From contig NC_064618.1 in the NCBI RefSeq assembly GCF_023898315.1, forward strand, positions 183,449,548 to 183,513,547: a stretch of 64,000 nt of DNA, in the 5' to 3' direction. Numbering within the stretch: the first letter of the stretch is position 1; every line of letters begins with the position of its first letter. Of the stretch, positions 11,278-23,250 are shown piece by piece. Source of the DNA: Schistocerca nitens (Eukaryota; Arthropoda; Insecta; Orthoptera; Acrididae). The notes under the pieces were generated by a model. The model searched no databases. It was not told where the DNA came from and saw only the letters and a program-made list of their open reading frames with translations. A program made the translations under genes and the position numbers.

Positions 11278-13676
11278 TTAATTATACTCCATTTATATCC
11301 TGTGGAGTGGAGCAGCACCTTTATTCGATTTTATCAGGCGAATACTCGTTCAACAACTAATAGTTTCAAGTTTCCTCTGCGGATATGATTGACAATAATG
11401 GCAATAACAACAGTGGCACACTTACTCTTCTCTGAGATTTTAGTTACGGTATATCAAAAGACTGTCCTAACAATCCTGTGACACAGCCGGCCACACATCC
11501 CTTACCAAATGCGCCGCGTGCTGAATGTGGTACAGTAAATTTTAGAGGGAGAGATACCAATACTGTTACTATTATTGTGATGCAGGACAATGGCAAACCT
11601 GTGACAATGACAATCAGTGGGATTTCCACCATGGAAACCACAGTCCGTTAAACCTAAGAAATACGCAGACGCAAGATAATCACATATTAAACCGTATTAG
11701 TTGATATAAACTGCCAAACACCACACTGAACATTAATGAGGTGCTGGAACAGCCTCGCCCCACAAAGATACGTTCAGCAAACTAAAATTGCTAACTGTAG
11801 GCAGTGGGGTCGCGTAGGGGCAAAGTACGTAATTCAGTGAATATATTCTGATACAACAATGATACCGACGTTATAGGCAGAGTAACTACTGTCCAATACA
11901 GATATGTGATCATAGAAAATAATTTGTTCAAACAACTGTTCATGATATTATAGGAATGTACTGAACACAGTTGTTCCGGATGTGGGTGCTGTGCTGAATG
12001 TTACATGAGACAGTTTTGTAAGATTCATGAGATCACTAGGATACCAACACCACGTATACATAACTGTAAGATTATTTCAGTGTTGGTGTCAGATCGAGAA
12101 ACGTCAAAATGCAGAGGAAAGTGAGTGACGTAATAGGAAATGAAACGATAATATGCACATTTCTAACTATAAATGGGTTGACTGCAGCATTCTTTTACAG
12201 AGGGTGATTTTATCCAATGAACAGACAATGTTGTCCTGACCTACTTAAACGTTGATTCATTAAGCACCAGAAGTTTCACGAAATTAGGTCAAAGCAGTAA
12301 AAGATACTACTTTGTTGATTACAAGTTTATTTTTGTATTGGATTATAGATATAATTCCTACAGATAGATGCATATAAATTGTTTATAAGCAGTTTATCTG
12401 TGTTTCACTTTATTAAAAATGTTGCGGTCAATGAGGGTGACACAAAAGCACATACTGTAAACAATATGTACTGACAAACTGTGATATTAGTGGATCAGTT
12501 TCCAAAAGGTTATTGTGTTAGTGAGTGCGCGATGTAGGTATGGAACACTGATGAACTTATATGGTGAAAATTGCAGGATCAAGCTGTGTTAGGATGTGCT
12601 GAAGTTGACAACAAAAGCAAAAACGCCAACACCAGCTCTATGAAGAAATTTACTTTTACCTAATATGAAATCATCAACTTGCTTTCCACTTGCGGCGTAG
12701 TGCAAGAAGATGCAGTTTTCTTGATGTGACGTGGGACGGTTTTACACACACTTTCGCACACGCAAAGGAACTCGGATGCTCGATGCACAACCAACACAGT
12801 GGCACAGTGATGAGATTAACCGTTGTGAGCGCCATGTGCCTGACGTGATTATAGCTGTGAAGTACTGTGCATGCCGTCGTTATTGATTTGAACTGTATTT
12901 TCAAAACAATGAAAACTTGCCATACAGAGGAAAATAAAGCACTGCTCCATTTAGTGTATTTAATTTATTCTTTGTCTCTTCTAATTGTGTGAAAATTTTA
13001 CTTGCGTGTTAGCAGAAGCCTTTTTTCAGTACTACGGATGCAGGTCGTGCTTTACTTAGTAGTAATTCTGTTGTAAAATCGTTGCACGTAATGTGATAAC
13101 TGTGGACCATCTGACGGCATCAGGAGGCAAAACCTGAGGTACGACTGTGTGAGCGACCTGTATCCGGCCATCAACCTCTGTCCGGATCCTGGCTACAGAG
13201 ATGAATTCCCAAGATCGCCTACACCATGCCCTTGGGTCCATCGTACCTTGTAATCCTCTACAAAAAAACCATTCAGTTATCAACACCATTCAGCATCTCC
13301 TGATATCGGACACCTATTATAACAAAACGCAAACAGTAACAGTCATTTCACTGCACGTATTCTAGGTATTATATGTCGTTCATAAGATGTTATCTGTAAG
13401 AATCAACGAAAAAGGAAAATAGTAATGAGGATATTAGCCGAAAGTTTATGTACGTATACATATTAATCACAATAACTGAAAGTTTTTCTAACGAATTTAA
13501 GATGTGTAAAGAGAGACCGGAAAACGCGTATGAAACGACCATCCTGTTGAGCACTACGTTATGAAATTGCTTTATCAGTAACAATACTTAACAGTATTAG
13601 TATCCGTAATCTATTCTGCACCGCTATCACTGCTCATCGCTTGATAACATCTCTAACTCTTTAGATTATTAATGTC
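11278..13676. other. No gene recognised
   Basis: 2.4 kb with short, unconvincing frames only, including 12674-12904 and 13056-13289 on the minus strand. No repeats shared with other parts of the window were noticed. Confidence 0.45.
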
Positions 13677-13687
13677 TGATAGCAACG

Positions 13688-13887
13688 GCAGGCCGGTGTG
13701 GCCGAGTTGTTCTAGGCGCTACAGTCTGACACCGCGCGACCGCTACGGTAGCAGGTTCGAATCCTGCCTCGGGCATGGATGTGTGTGATGTCATTAGGTT
13801 AGTTAGGCTTAAGTAGTTCTAAGTTCTAGGGGACTGATGGCCTCAGATGTTAAGTCCCATAGTGCTCAGAGCCATTTGAAACAGTTT
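13688..13887 (+). mobile_element. tRNA-headed SINE, type-1 head
   Basis: Complete copy from 'gcaggccggtgtggccgagt' to 'gagccatttgaaacagtt', with the B box 'ggttcgaatcctgcc'. The flanks tgatagcaacg (13677-13687) and tgatagctacg (13888-13898) form an 11-bp target-site duplication with one mismatch. Confidence 0.92.
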
Positions 13888-13898
13888 TGATAGCTACG

Positions 13899-14489
13899 TC
13901 GAAGTTTTATCACGTTTCTTGCTGACTACGCCCAAATAGGAGGGAAAACATTTACTTAAATAGTCCCGAGTACAGCTAAAATTTAGACTAAGTCACGAAT
14001 TCTGATACCTTGAGCAGTCTGGTATGATCAAACGGCATACCTGAATGTCATGACAAGGAAGCCCATTCTCTCTTATTAATTATCTGAAACTGTTTGCAAA
14101 GAAATAAATAATTTTTTGTTTACCTACAACCAAACACATGTTTAGCCAAGTAAATTCACATTCCTTGACCTGTAACTGCGATATTACAATTATTGTATTT
14201 CAACGATGAGCACCTTACTGAAACATGATTGAATGGTGCTTCCAAAATCTGTGACAGATATTCTCTCTTCCATTCAAGGGAGCGATATAAGAAGCAATTA
14301 TGTCTCCATGTCAAAGACAGATTCGATAAGAAATTTACCTTTTGTGCATATTCAGCTCTCGGAAATTTTCGTTCTGCTACTGTCTTTAAATGCAAAATCT
14401 GTTTGCAATTCACTCCTGGTTTTCTTTCGTTTGTAGCTTCCAGACGAGAAGGTTCTTTATATGTTGTTACCGCGATTACTAATTAAATA
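13899..14489. other. No gene recognised
   Basis: Overlapping 60-85 codon frames on both strands at 14156-14486 have no recognisable domain and probably arise by chance. Confidence 0.4.
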
Positions 14490-14990
14490 ATAACTAAATG
14501 CTTCAGAAATACATTATAGTTTGTTTAAAGTAGTGTAATCAGCATCATGCTCCACTAAACCCAAAACGTATATGTATTTAATTAGTTGGAAGTGATTGGT
14601 TTGCTGGCACAACGACAATGTGCCATCTTTTCGAAATTGAAACGTACATCATTCGTGGCTGCAGTTAATCGTGGCAATGAAGTCCGATCATTATTACTGT
14701 TAAGTTTCGAGTCATTCCTTGGCTTGAAACCTAACAAAGAACTCTGTCTTGCTTCACCAATACATTCTGCTTACGAAAGATTTCTGTGCCTGATGATTCA
14801 GTTTCATAAAGATGACCGGTTTTTAAACAATTCAAGAAATGAGACGAAGCAGGAGAATTTTACTACAACTCATTAATTCTAAAGCTTACGTTATCACGAT
14901 TTTGTTTTTCGCTTGCTGACGTCAATGTGGTGTAACGGAACATTTTACTTCTGATTCGAAAACATTTTAAAAGACCCACACCGGATGGAA
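14490..14990. repeat. Unclassified dispersed repeat, copy B
   Basis: Direct-orientation partner of 8960-9490 (see copy A for the anchors). The 96-codon frame at 14586-14876 lies inside it, but the matching part of copy A is not open in the same way, so I do not treat it as a gene. Confidence 0.75.
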
Positions 14991-15337
14991 CATGTCACAC
15001 TATTTGTATTCTGGAACGCAAACATGGTATACAGTTAACGAATTTTACCCCCATGTGGAAGTTAAAATGTGTTTCTCGCAGTGGTTCATTCGTTATTTCT
15101 CTTCCACGTGTCATTGCAAAAGCTCACACAAAGTTTCATTAGCCATCGATCTCTAGTATGTCATGGAGGCACTCTTAAGTAGCGAAAGTTTAATTGTAAT
15201 TACTTTGTATTTCGATACACCTCCGTTTATAGTATATAGCTGTCCAAGCGCCAGTATTTCATGTTTTTAACCATCTATGCCTCCAGTACTCTGTCTATTT
15301 GAAAGATGGAAAGATAAATGTCTCATGCAGGCTCACA
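14991..15337. other. No gene recognised
   Basis: Short spacer before the interrupted Tc1 element. I see nothing supported. Confidence 0.4.
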
Positions 15338-15806
15338 TATATCGACGGAAAAGAATAGCAACACCAAGGACGAGTTGCGCGACATAAAAGAAAGTTGGTA
15401 GGTGTGTTTCTACATCTCTGAAATATAATATATATTGTTTTCACGCGAGTCTCTTAAGAGTGGCGCAATAGCGCCGCTATGAGGCTGCAGATCAGGCTTG
15501 CTTTAAATACACGTTGTGACGGCCGTGAACGTGAGTCAGCTTTTAGACTGAATGTGGTGAGGTGATGTTTATCAAGGATACCTCTAAGGCTAAGACGCCA
15601 TTATCAAGTGCCGCAGCACGACGGAGCATGAAGTCGACTAACGTCTGAAATAGTACTGGAGGGAACTGACATCATGAATCCTGCAGGGCTTTCCATAAAT
15701 CTGTAGGAGTACGAGGGGACAGCTTGAACATGGCCGCGTAATAGCGCTACGAGAAAGAGGATGTTCTATTTGCGATATTGCGGAAAGACTTGCCAGAAAT
15801 GTAGCC

Positions 15807-18412
15807 TGAGTCGTGAGTGGCTCGTGTTCCCGCCATCATGTATTTTACACCCTGTTTTCAACGTACTTCTGTAAGTAGGCTGTTTAGGTTTTTCTGTATG
15901 AAAATCACTAGCTGTGCTGTATGCAGTCTGTGGCTAGTTTGCATTGTTGTCTCCCATTGTAGTGTTGGGCAGCTGGATGTTAACAGCGCATAGCGTTGGG
16001 CAGTTGGAGGTGAGCCGCCAGCAGTGGTGGATGTGGGGAGAGAAATGGCGGAGTTTTGAAATTTGTAAGACTGGATGTCATGAACTGCTATATATATTAT
16101 GACTATTAAGGTAAATACATTGTTTGTTCTCTATTAAAATCTTTCATTTGCTAACTATGCCAATCAGTAGTTAGTGCCTTCCGTAGTTTCAATCTTTTAT
16201 TTAGCTGGCAGTAGTGGCGCTCGCTGTATTGCAGTAGTTCGAGTAACCAAGATTTTTGTGAGGTAAGTGATTTGTGAAACGTATAGATTAATGTTAGTCA
16301 GGGCCATTCTTTTGTAGAGATTTTTGAGTCAGATTGCGTTGCGCTAAGAAATATTGTGTGTCAGGATAAGCACAGTCATGTATAATTGTTCAAAAGGGGG
16401 ACGTTTCACTTCCACCTCATTACGTTAATTTAAATTACCACTGTCACTGCGTTGCTGCTTTGTCTGACCGGTGCTAGCAGCACGTACCGATATAGCCCCT
16501 CTCGTAGTATCTTTGATCGACTGCTATTACTTCCCGGTCGTGGTCTGTAGTAAGCCAGTTCGTGTTGCGAGTTCGGGTCGCGACTTCGGGCTGCCAGTCA
16601 GTTGGAACGCATCTGGAGCGCAGTCCGGGCTTGCCGGTCCGGGAGTTGCAATGCGGCACTAGTACAGTCGGGTGTAGCAGCAGTGAGGTCTGCGTCGACT
16701 TGGCTCGCCCGACGTTTGCCGCCAGGCATCACCTGAGCCCAGCCACGGTCTTGGTGGATTGTCTGTCGGTCGTCCTACCAGACGACACGTTTTGGCTTGC
16801 CGATCGTTCATGAGTCGGCTGTGTGTGTGTGTGAATCGACTCCCGATTTGTCTTCGTGCGTGCTTAGTGACTCTTGGGTATCGTCCAGGTCTTCATGCAA
16901 GTGTTTTCCAGCTTGTGTCTGTAGTTGGCGTTATTTCCACTGACGAAAATTTAGGTGTTGTCGGCATTCTGAGGGGAGTCGGTCGGTTACTGCGGACCAG
17001 GGAAGTTATCTTCGCGCGGTGCAGTCGGATGGGTCTGCAATGTCGGAGCATGTGTGGAGCTGTCTGATCGCTACGATTTTCACAAAATGACTCTGAGCAC
17101 TATGGGACTCAACTGCTGACGTCATAAGTCCCCTAGATCTTAGAACTACTTAAACCTAACTAACCTAAGGACATCACACACATCCATGCCCGAGGCAGGA
17201 TTCGAACCCGCGACCGTGGTGGTCGCGCGGTTCCGGACTGTAGCGCCTAGAACCGCTTGGCCACTCCGGCCGGCACTATTATCTTCGTGGTTCACCGACT
17301 GAGGACGTCAAAGTCGACTAGTGGTTTCGACTACCCAAGCCACGTGCATTCATGTTGCGGTTCGTTTCTGTGGTTCGCTGTTGGGGAGGTTTTCCTGTGA
17401 GCAACACCGAGTATTTCTATTCCTGAGATTTAGCCGCCATGCGGCGCACTTACCTATATTGGTTGACTACAATTCTACTGCACCAGGGTAATTTTCCGCC
17501 CTGTGGCCGTTAGTGTTCCGGTTACCTGCCCTGACCACTAACGTAATTTCAGGCAGCGAACTTTCCTCACCTGTTGTCACTGTCCAAATGGTGTGTAGTT
17601 TTGACAGCTAATACGTTTTTCATATAGGATAATCACGTTCGTAACCTTTTGTGTTTGAGTTCTAATATACTGATTGGTGACAAGCAAGTCGTTGTGTCGG
17701 TCGGTCGGCGGCTGTCCCCTGGTTGGATTCCAACGGATCAAGTGTAGTTGGGCTCACCACATGTCTCACCTAAGTAAACGAGGGCACATCGACCTCCCTG
17801 GAGGCTTCTGAGTGCCGTTTTCTTTATTATCCTTCTCACCGGTGTTTAATTGTCTGTTAATAATCTATCATAGCCAACCATTTAAAAATTCTTGTTTTTA
17901 TTGCACTTTATGTATTTTGAGTTTTAAAAATCATTCGTGGGCCTTAAGCCGCTTAAAAACCTTATTCTTGAAATAACACTTTAAGCAAAAACATTGCGGC
18001 CTTATTGGTTAAAAGATTGGGGTAATATATTTTAAAACTTTCAAATTTAATTGTGGCCCTCAGCCGCTTTTACTGCACGTTGCATATGTTTGTTCTATCT
18101 CCTTTTGCCGTGAGGCTTTCCAGCCTAGCGGTGGTACCATATGTAGTTTAATTATTTTATTTGCTATTTTAACTGCAAATTTTATTTGTTGACTTTTAAG
18201 ATTCCTATTTGGAGGCCCTCAGCCGTGAAATAATTGCCTTTTTGAAACTCGTAGTTCTAAAGGTTCGGCTATGTGCCGTTTTGGTTTAAAGGTGTTATTA
18301 AATTATAATAAATTACAATTTTGAGTCAACCTGACGGACATTTTATTTGGCCCTTTCCACAATCCTAATCACCTGTTCTGCCCTGCGGGTTTAGCGCGCG
18401 TCTCATGTCCAA
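15807..18412. mobile_element. Composite insertion inside Tc1-C (LTR-like unit plus second repeat)
   Basis: Two units that I associate with abundant locust repeats. One runs about 15870-16408, from 'tgtaagtaggctgtttagg' to 'gggggacgtttca'. The other, about 16440-18370, is GC-rich at first ('ccagacgacacgttttggct') and then AT-rich, with phrases such as 'ggccctcagccg' repeated three times near the end and 'aataaattacaattttgag' as a possible polyadenylation region. Length, composition and the terminal AATAAA-like signal suggest a long terminal repeat, but no gag/pol is present and the ends are not proven. A SINE interrupts it at 17083-17274. The open frames at 16471-17067 are in several phases and look non-coding. 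Confidence 0.55.
17083..17274 (-). mobile_element. tRNA-headed SINE, type-1 head
   Basis: Minus-strand copy. The 3' end lies at the left ('tgactctgagcactatggga') and the tRNA-like head ends at 'ccactccggccggc'. B-box complement 'ggcaggattcgaacccgcga'. No clear target-site duplication. Confidence 0.9.
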
Positions 18413-19597
18413 TGTACCTGATTGCTGGCAGCCGTGGTCACGTCGTAAGAAGACGGGGATCCGGACGGCCACTTCGCACTGCCGAGAGGGAAGACCATCG
18501 TGTTCGGCGTATGGTTCTGGCGCATGGTACTGCATGGGCAGCAGCAATTGGAGCAGTAGTTGGCACGACAGTGACACAACGAACTGTTACAAACCAATTA
18601 CAAGTACAGCTCCGAGCCAAACGGCCTAAAGAGTGCATTTCGCTGTCCCCAAACCACCGCGATCTGCGACTTCATTAGTGTCGCGAGCTCATCGGAGAAC
18701 ATGGTAGAGTAGCGTTGTGTGTTGTGATGAAAGACTTGCCAGTGCAAGTGCAAGTGCAAGTGATGGCCGTGTGTTGGTTAGAAGGAGCCCATTTGCAGGC
18801 ATACAACCGACCTGTGTTCGTGCTAGACACACTGTATAGACACCTGGAGTTAAGGTCTGGACTGAGATTTTGTATGAGAGCAGGAGCATCCTTTTGGTTA
18901 TCCCACTCACCGTGACTGCAAATAGGTACGTGGGTCAGGCGATTAGACCTGTTGTGTTGCCATTCATGAAGTGGTGTTTTTCAACAGGATAATGGTCGCC
19001 CACATACTTCTGTTGTAACCCAACATGCTCTACAGAGTTTCGACATGTTGCCTTGCCCTGCTCCATTACCAGATAAGAACATTTCGGACATAATCGGACG
19101 ACAGCTCCAGCGTCATCCATCATCATGTAGTGATCGACCAAGTGCAACAGACATATGATTCCATCCATCAAACTGACATCCGGGACCTGTACAATACAGT
19201 GCATGCACGTTTGCACGTAAGCATTCAACATTTGGGTTATTAATGTACCAGAATTTGGCATTTGCAATGGCTTATCTCTTAAATACATTACCTATAGTAA
19301 TCCATTCCAAACATTTCATTACTCTACGTCAATTACATTTTGGTAATGCGATTTTTTTGCTGTCAGTGTATATGTTAATCAAATGAAGTGTTTTTTTTAG
19401 GTGATGAATCAAAGTGAAGGTCTGAACCTGGGACTGCTGTGTATTGTAAACACCAGGGAACCAAAATACAGCGTAATTATTGTTAAACTATTGAGAGGAA
19501 AAAGAAAAATTTCATTTGCTATCTCCTGTAGTGTGATGTCTAGAATCCAGATATTCAAAGTCCGAATGTAGGCTAGTCCGGAGCGTTCGATAAGTTC

Positions 19598-19796
19598 AAA
19601 ATGGTTCAAATGGCGCTGAGCACTATGGGACTTAACTGCTGAGGTCATCAGTCCCCTAGAACTTAGAACTACTTAAACCTAACTAACCTAAGGACATGAC
19701 ACACATCCATGCCCGAGACAGGATTCGAACCTGCGACTTAATGGTCGCGCGGTTCCAAACTGTAGCGCCTAGAACCGCTCGGCCATTCCGGCCGGC
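19598..19796 (-). mobile_element. tRNA-headed SINE, type-1 head
   Basis: Minus-strand full-length copy from 'aaaatggttcaaatggcgct' to 'ggccattccggccggc', 230 bp downstream of the end of Tc1-C. No clear target-site duplication was seen. Confidence 0.92.
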
Positions 19797-19899
19797 CTGG
19801 GCAGAGCAGGTAATAGGATTGTGAAAAGGGCAGAATAGGTTGAGGTCAGTATCGCCTTCTAATTGTAATTTATTGTAATGTAATATCTTTTACAACCAT

Positions 19900-20408
19900 A
19901 GCGGCACATGGTACTCCACTGGTGGATCAGTGCGTCAGCACTACCAACAGAGACGTCCAGCTGAGCAGCAAAGTGTTTGATTCTGATTCATCAATCACTT
20001 CAAATGTGAGTGTACGCACGTTCAAACATTCGAGGAGTCACAGCTGTGTGCGTGCGGCCCGCAAGGACAGGACTCGCACGACCTTGATGCGCTTATGATA
20101 GACGCGTCGCCCAACGACCCACCGTGCTTTTGTTCACTGCCAGGTCTCCGTAGACACGCTGCTAGAGCCTATGAATATCTGCGATGCTCTGTTTTCCACC
20201 AAAACAAACTCAGTGAAAGCTCTCTGCTTCGAAAGCACCTCCGTTACATAGGTCACTTTGAAGGTTCCACGTAGCGCTGCAACCTATTAGAACGTCATGA
20301 AACTATAGGGTCTGCAGCTGGGGGAATATTCCACTATGTCTCACAACAAATTCTGCATATTTTCAACCGAAAACATAATATATTGTTTTACTTATCGAAC
20401 GCCCCTCG
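19900..20408 (-). pseudogene. mariner transposase N-terminal relic with terminal repeat
   Basis: The terminus at the right edge ends 'cgaacgcccctcg' followed by TA (20409-20410); read on the minus strand it starts CGAGGGGCGTTCG, a mariner-type terminal repeat like that at 40235. Inward, the minus strand encodes 'VTEVLSKQRA' and, after frameshifts, further pieces of the helix-turn-helix region ('VSVGS-ADT'-like). The catalytic half is missing. Assignment rests on the terminus and remembered similarity to locust mariners. Confidence 0.6.
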
Positions 20409-20410
20409 TA

Positions 20411-21108
20411 CATGCCTCCACAGATGACTGTCCCGTGTGGGCTGCAATGCTCGGATACTTGAAATAAATTCTGAGGTGAGGCAGCGCCTTACCGGTCAAG
20501 CATTCTGCTACCCTGCGCGCCTCAAGCAGCCTTCGCCAGGTGGCCGCAGGTAGGCTTTGAGGCTGTGATCCAAAGCTGCTGGAAATTCCAGGGACGCCTT
20601 AGGCAGGCGTTGCGGGAAGGCACGGCCACTCCAATATGCCACGAATCGATCTCCCATCTGCGTAACGTAGCTAGACGTATCTCCCAAGCGCCTCTCTCCG
20701 TGTGGTCCTAACTTTTCACGATGCGTGACAGGCGTTCGGTATCAATACATTTGCTGTCCCTTAAGTTTTATACGAAACGTCGGGGGTAAAAAGAATTTCC
20801 TCTCACACGACGGACGTACTTTATGTTATGAATCATCTGACTTCTTTCAAAGTAACGTGACTCAGAAGTTAAATCAGTGATTGTGTCCAACACAAGTATC
20901 TCGTACCTCGCACGTGTTACTAAACAAGAGTATCTTAGGCTCTTTAAATATTCACGTTTACTTTAGCATTCGGTCTCTCATAAAGTGCGGAAGCCTCCCT
21001 TTTAAAGATATCGAAACAAAGTTTTCTATAATGTTTACTATGCGGTTGGAGGAGTATACTCCTGAACAATCGTTTCCTATGCTACTATTATCTCAAGTTG
21101 TAGTTTCA
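20411..21108. other. No gene recognised
   Basis: 20440-20740 is GC-richer than its surroundings, but I found no ORF or structural RNA in it. The 97-codon frame at 20881-21174 has no recognisable domain. Confidence 0.4.
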
Positions 21109-21780
21109 CGTTGTTACAGAAAATATCGAAAATTTATTGACCCAATTACTTCAAATTTTTACTTGATTGTCTAATAAACTATGCTACATAGTCTTTAAAA
21201 CTTCGTATGTAAACATATCTTTTGTATTCATGCACTACATAAAAGTGAAACGTTGTTGGCAAAAATCTCGAAAAGTTCTTGGGCGATTTACTTCAAGTTT
21301 TTACACTATGCTCTAATAAATATTTCGACAGACATAAGCTACACATTTTTAATTTTATATGTGTAAAACTAAACATTTGGACAGTCATATGTTGTAATAT
21401 TTAATATATGTAGCTATCTCTATCCTACTGTATAAGACAATGCATTGCTTAACGTTGTTATCAAAAACCTCGAAAAGTTCTTGAACAGTTTACTTCAAAT
21501 TTTTATATGATACTTTAGTAAATGTTCGGATGGACAGAGGCATTTTTAAGACATGTACTGTATATAAATACGAATAGGGAAAATCAACCAAGATAAAAGG
21601 CTACAACCAAAAACAGTAACAAATAATAAACCAATTATACATGTAGTATATTAGGAGGAAACGACGCTAGCAAACATCTCGAAAAGTTCTTTATCTGTTT
21701 ACTTCAAATTTCCACACGATATTCTAATAACATTTGGAAGTCCATAGACTACATTTTTTAAATATGTATAGTATATAAAG
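21109..21780 (+). repeat. Degenerate ~200-bp tandem array (about 4 units)
   Basis: The block 'cgttgtt..caaaaatctcgaaaagttctt..tttacttcaaatttttac' recurs starting at 21109, 21251, 21453 and 21662 (spacings 142, 202 and 209 bp). Units are clearly diverged. It looks like an old satellite or the repetitive part of a larger element. Confidence 0.72.
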
Positions 21781-21813
21781 GCATATACACTGAAGCAGAA
21801 TAAATTCGTGGCA

Positions 21814-21814
21814 C

Positions 21815-21881
<67 letters not shown>

Positions 21882-21888
21882 CAGAGAC
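21814..21888. repeat. (GA)n microsatellite
   Basis: About 75 bp of GA repeats with a few A and C interruptions. Confidence 0.95.
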
Positions 21889-21980
21889 CGAGGCGCTCAC
21901 ATTGTGCTCTGCCTGGGGAATATTTTCTGAAATTTCATACTCACATTAGTACATAATTATTGTCCATTCCGGACGTATTA

Positions 21981-22930
21981 CACTGAGACGCCAGAGAAAC
22001 TGGTATACACACGCGTATTCGAATACAGAGATATGTAAACAGGCAGAACACGGCGCTGCGGTCGACGACGTCTTTATAAGACGACAAGTGGCTGGCACAA
22101 TTCTTAGATCGGATATTTCTGCTACAATGACACATTATCAAGATGTAAGTGAGTTTGGACGTGGTGTTATAGTCGGCGCATGAGTACTGGGCCACAGCAT
22201 CTCCGAGGTATCGATGAAGTAGCAATTTTCCCGTGTGTACCGTGAATATCAAGAATCCGACACCACACATTGCTGCAGATTTCAATACTGGGCCATCAAC
22301 AAGTGTCAGCGTGCGAACCATTCAACGAATGATCATCGATATGGGCTTTTGGAGCCGAAGGCCCATTCGAGAACCCTTGAAGGCTGCACGACACATAGCT
22401 TTACGCCTCGTCTGGGCTCGTTACCACCGACATTGGACGGTTGATGATTGGAAACATGTTGCCTGGTAGGACGGGTCTCGTTTCAGATTGTATCGAACAG
22501 ATGGACGTATACGGGCATGGAGATAACCTCATGAAACCATGTACCCTGCATGTCAGCAGGGGACTGTTAAAGTTGGTGGAGGATCTGTAACGGTGTAGGG
22601 CGTGTGAAGCTGGAGTTATATAGGACCCCTGATACGTCTAGATACAACTCTGACGTGTGACACGTACGTAAGCATACTGTCTGATCACCTGTATCCATTC
22701 ATGGCCATTCTGCATTCCGAAGGAATTGGGCAATTCCAGCAGGACAGTGCGACACCCCACATGTCCAGAATTGCTACAGAGTTTCTTCAGGAATACTCTT
22801 CTGAGTTTAAACACATTTGATGGCCACGAAACTCATCAGAAATGAACATTACTATGCGTAACTGGGATGTCTTGCAACGTGCTGCTCAGAAGAGATCTCC
22901 ACCCTCTCGTCAGTTTTCTTTCTCACAGTC
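21981..22930 (+). pseudogene. Tc1-like transposon (Tc1-E), decayed and 3'-truncated
   Basis: The left terminus 'cactgagacgccagagaaac' follows a TA at 21979-21980. A plus-strand start at 22126 (MTHYQDVSEFGRG) is the N-terminal helix-turn-helix, soon stopped. A frame at 22233-22469 carries 'SVRTIQRMI', 'GFWSRRP' and 'WARYHRHWTVDDWKHVAW', typical of the region before the first catalytic Asp in Tc1 transposases. Later pieces include 'QFQQDSATPH', where the Asn of QQDN is changed to Ser. Compared with the family as I remember it, a segment between the HTH and 'IAADFN' is missing, and so is the 3' end. Non-functional. Confidence 0.8.
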
Positions 22931-23250
22931 AATTTTAACTACCATATAATTGTATTTGAAGTATTAGACAATTTGTTTATTCTGAATATATATTCGCAGT
23001 CCCTATATATAACTCTGAACGAAATTTACTTATGCAACAATGTGTTGATTCGTTTTATTCCTCGAAGTCTGTCATAAAAGTAAACAGGTATGTCGTATTT
23101 ATGGGTTATCGGATTATGTTTACAATACTACTACGGAAGCTCAGTTGTCCGAAACTTTGTGATCTGACCCGATTGCACATTATAATCAAGCGAAATACTG
23201 CCACTGCAGCTACCATCCTCTTAGATGCAGCGGTTGGAGAAACTCTCTCA
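22931..23250. other. No gene recognised; 3' flank of the Penelope element
   Basis: Unique-looking AT-rich sequence up to the 3' boundary of the PLE at about 23250. No target-site duplication could be paired with the other side. Confidence 0.4.

Larger units (their letters stand above)
15340..19368 (+). mobile_element. Tc1-like transposon (Tc1-C), split by a 2.6-kb insertion
   Basis: The termini 'tatcgacggaaaagaatagc' (left) and the reverse complement of 'tttttttgctgtcagtg' (right, ending 19368) are inverted repeats flanked by TA at 15338-15339 and 19369-19370. The left part (15340 to about 15806) matches 32955-33300 of Tc1-D and the right part (about 18413-19368) resumes where Tc1-D continues, so one element has been interrupted. 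Plus-strand remnants of the transposase remain: the strand residues 'FQQDN' at about 18980-18993 and a PGV-VW block near 18845. Many stops make it dead. Confidence 0.85.

Noticed and set aside
16471..17067. Overlapping ORFs of 60-100 codons in GC-rich DNA
   Set aside because: They lie in several phases and both strands inside the LTR-like repeat. GC richness lowers stop frequency, and no domain is visible.
18365..18678. Five overlapping short ORFs near 18.5 kb
   Set aside because: They are remnants and antisense of the Tc1-C transposase in shifted frames.
21814..21888. (GA)n as a GAGA-factor regulatory element
   Set aside because: Long simple repeats of this type are common in introns and intergenic DNA, and no promoter or gene is nearby.
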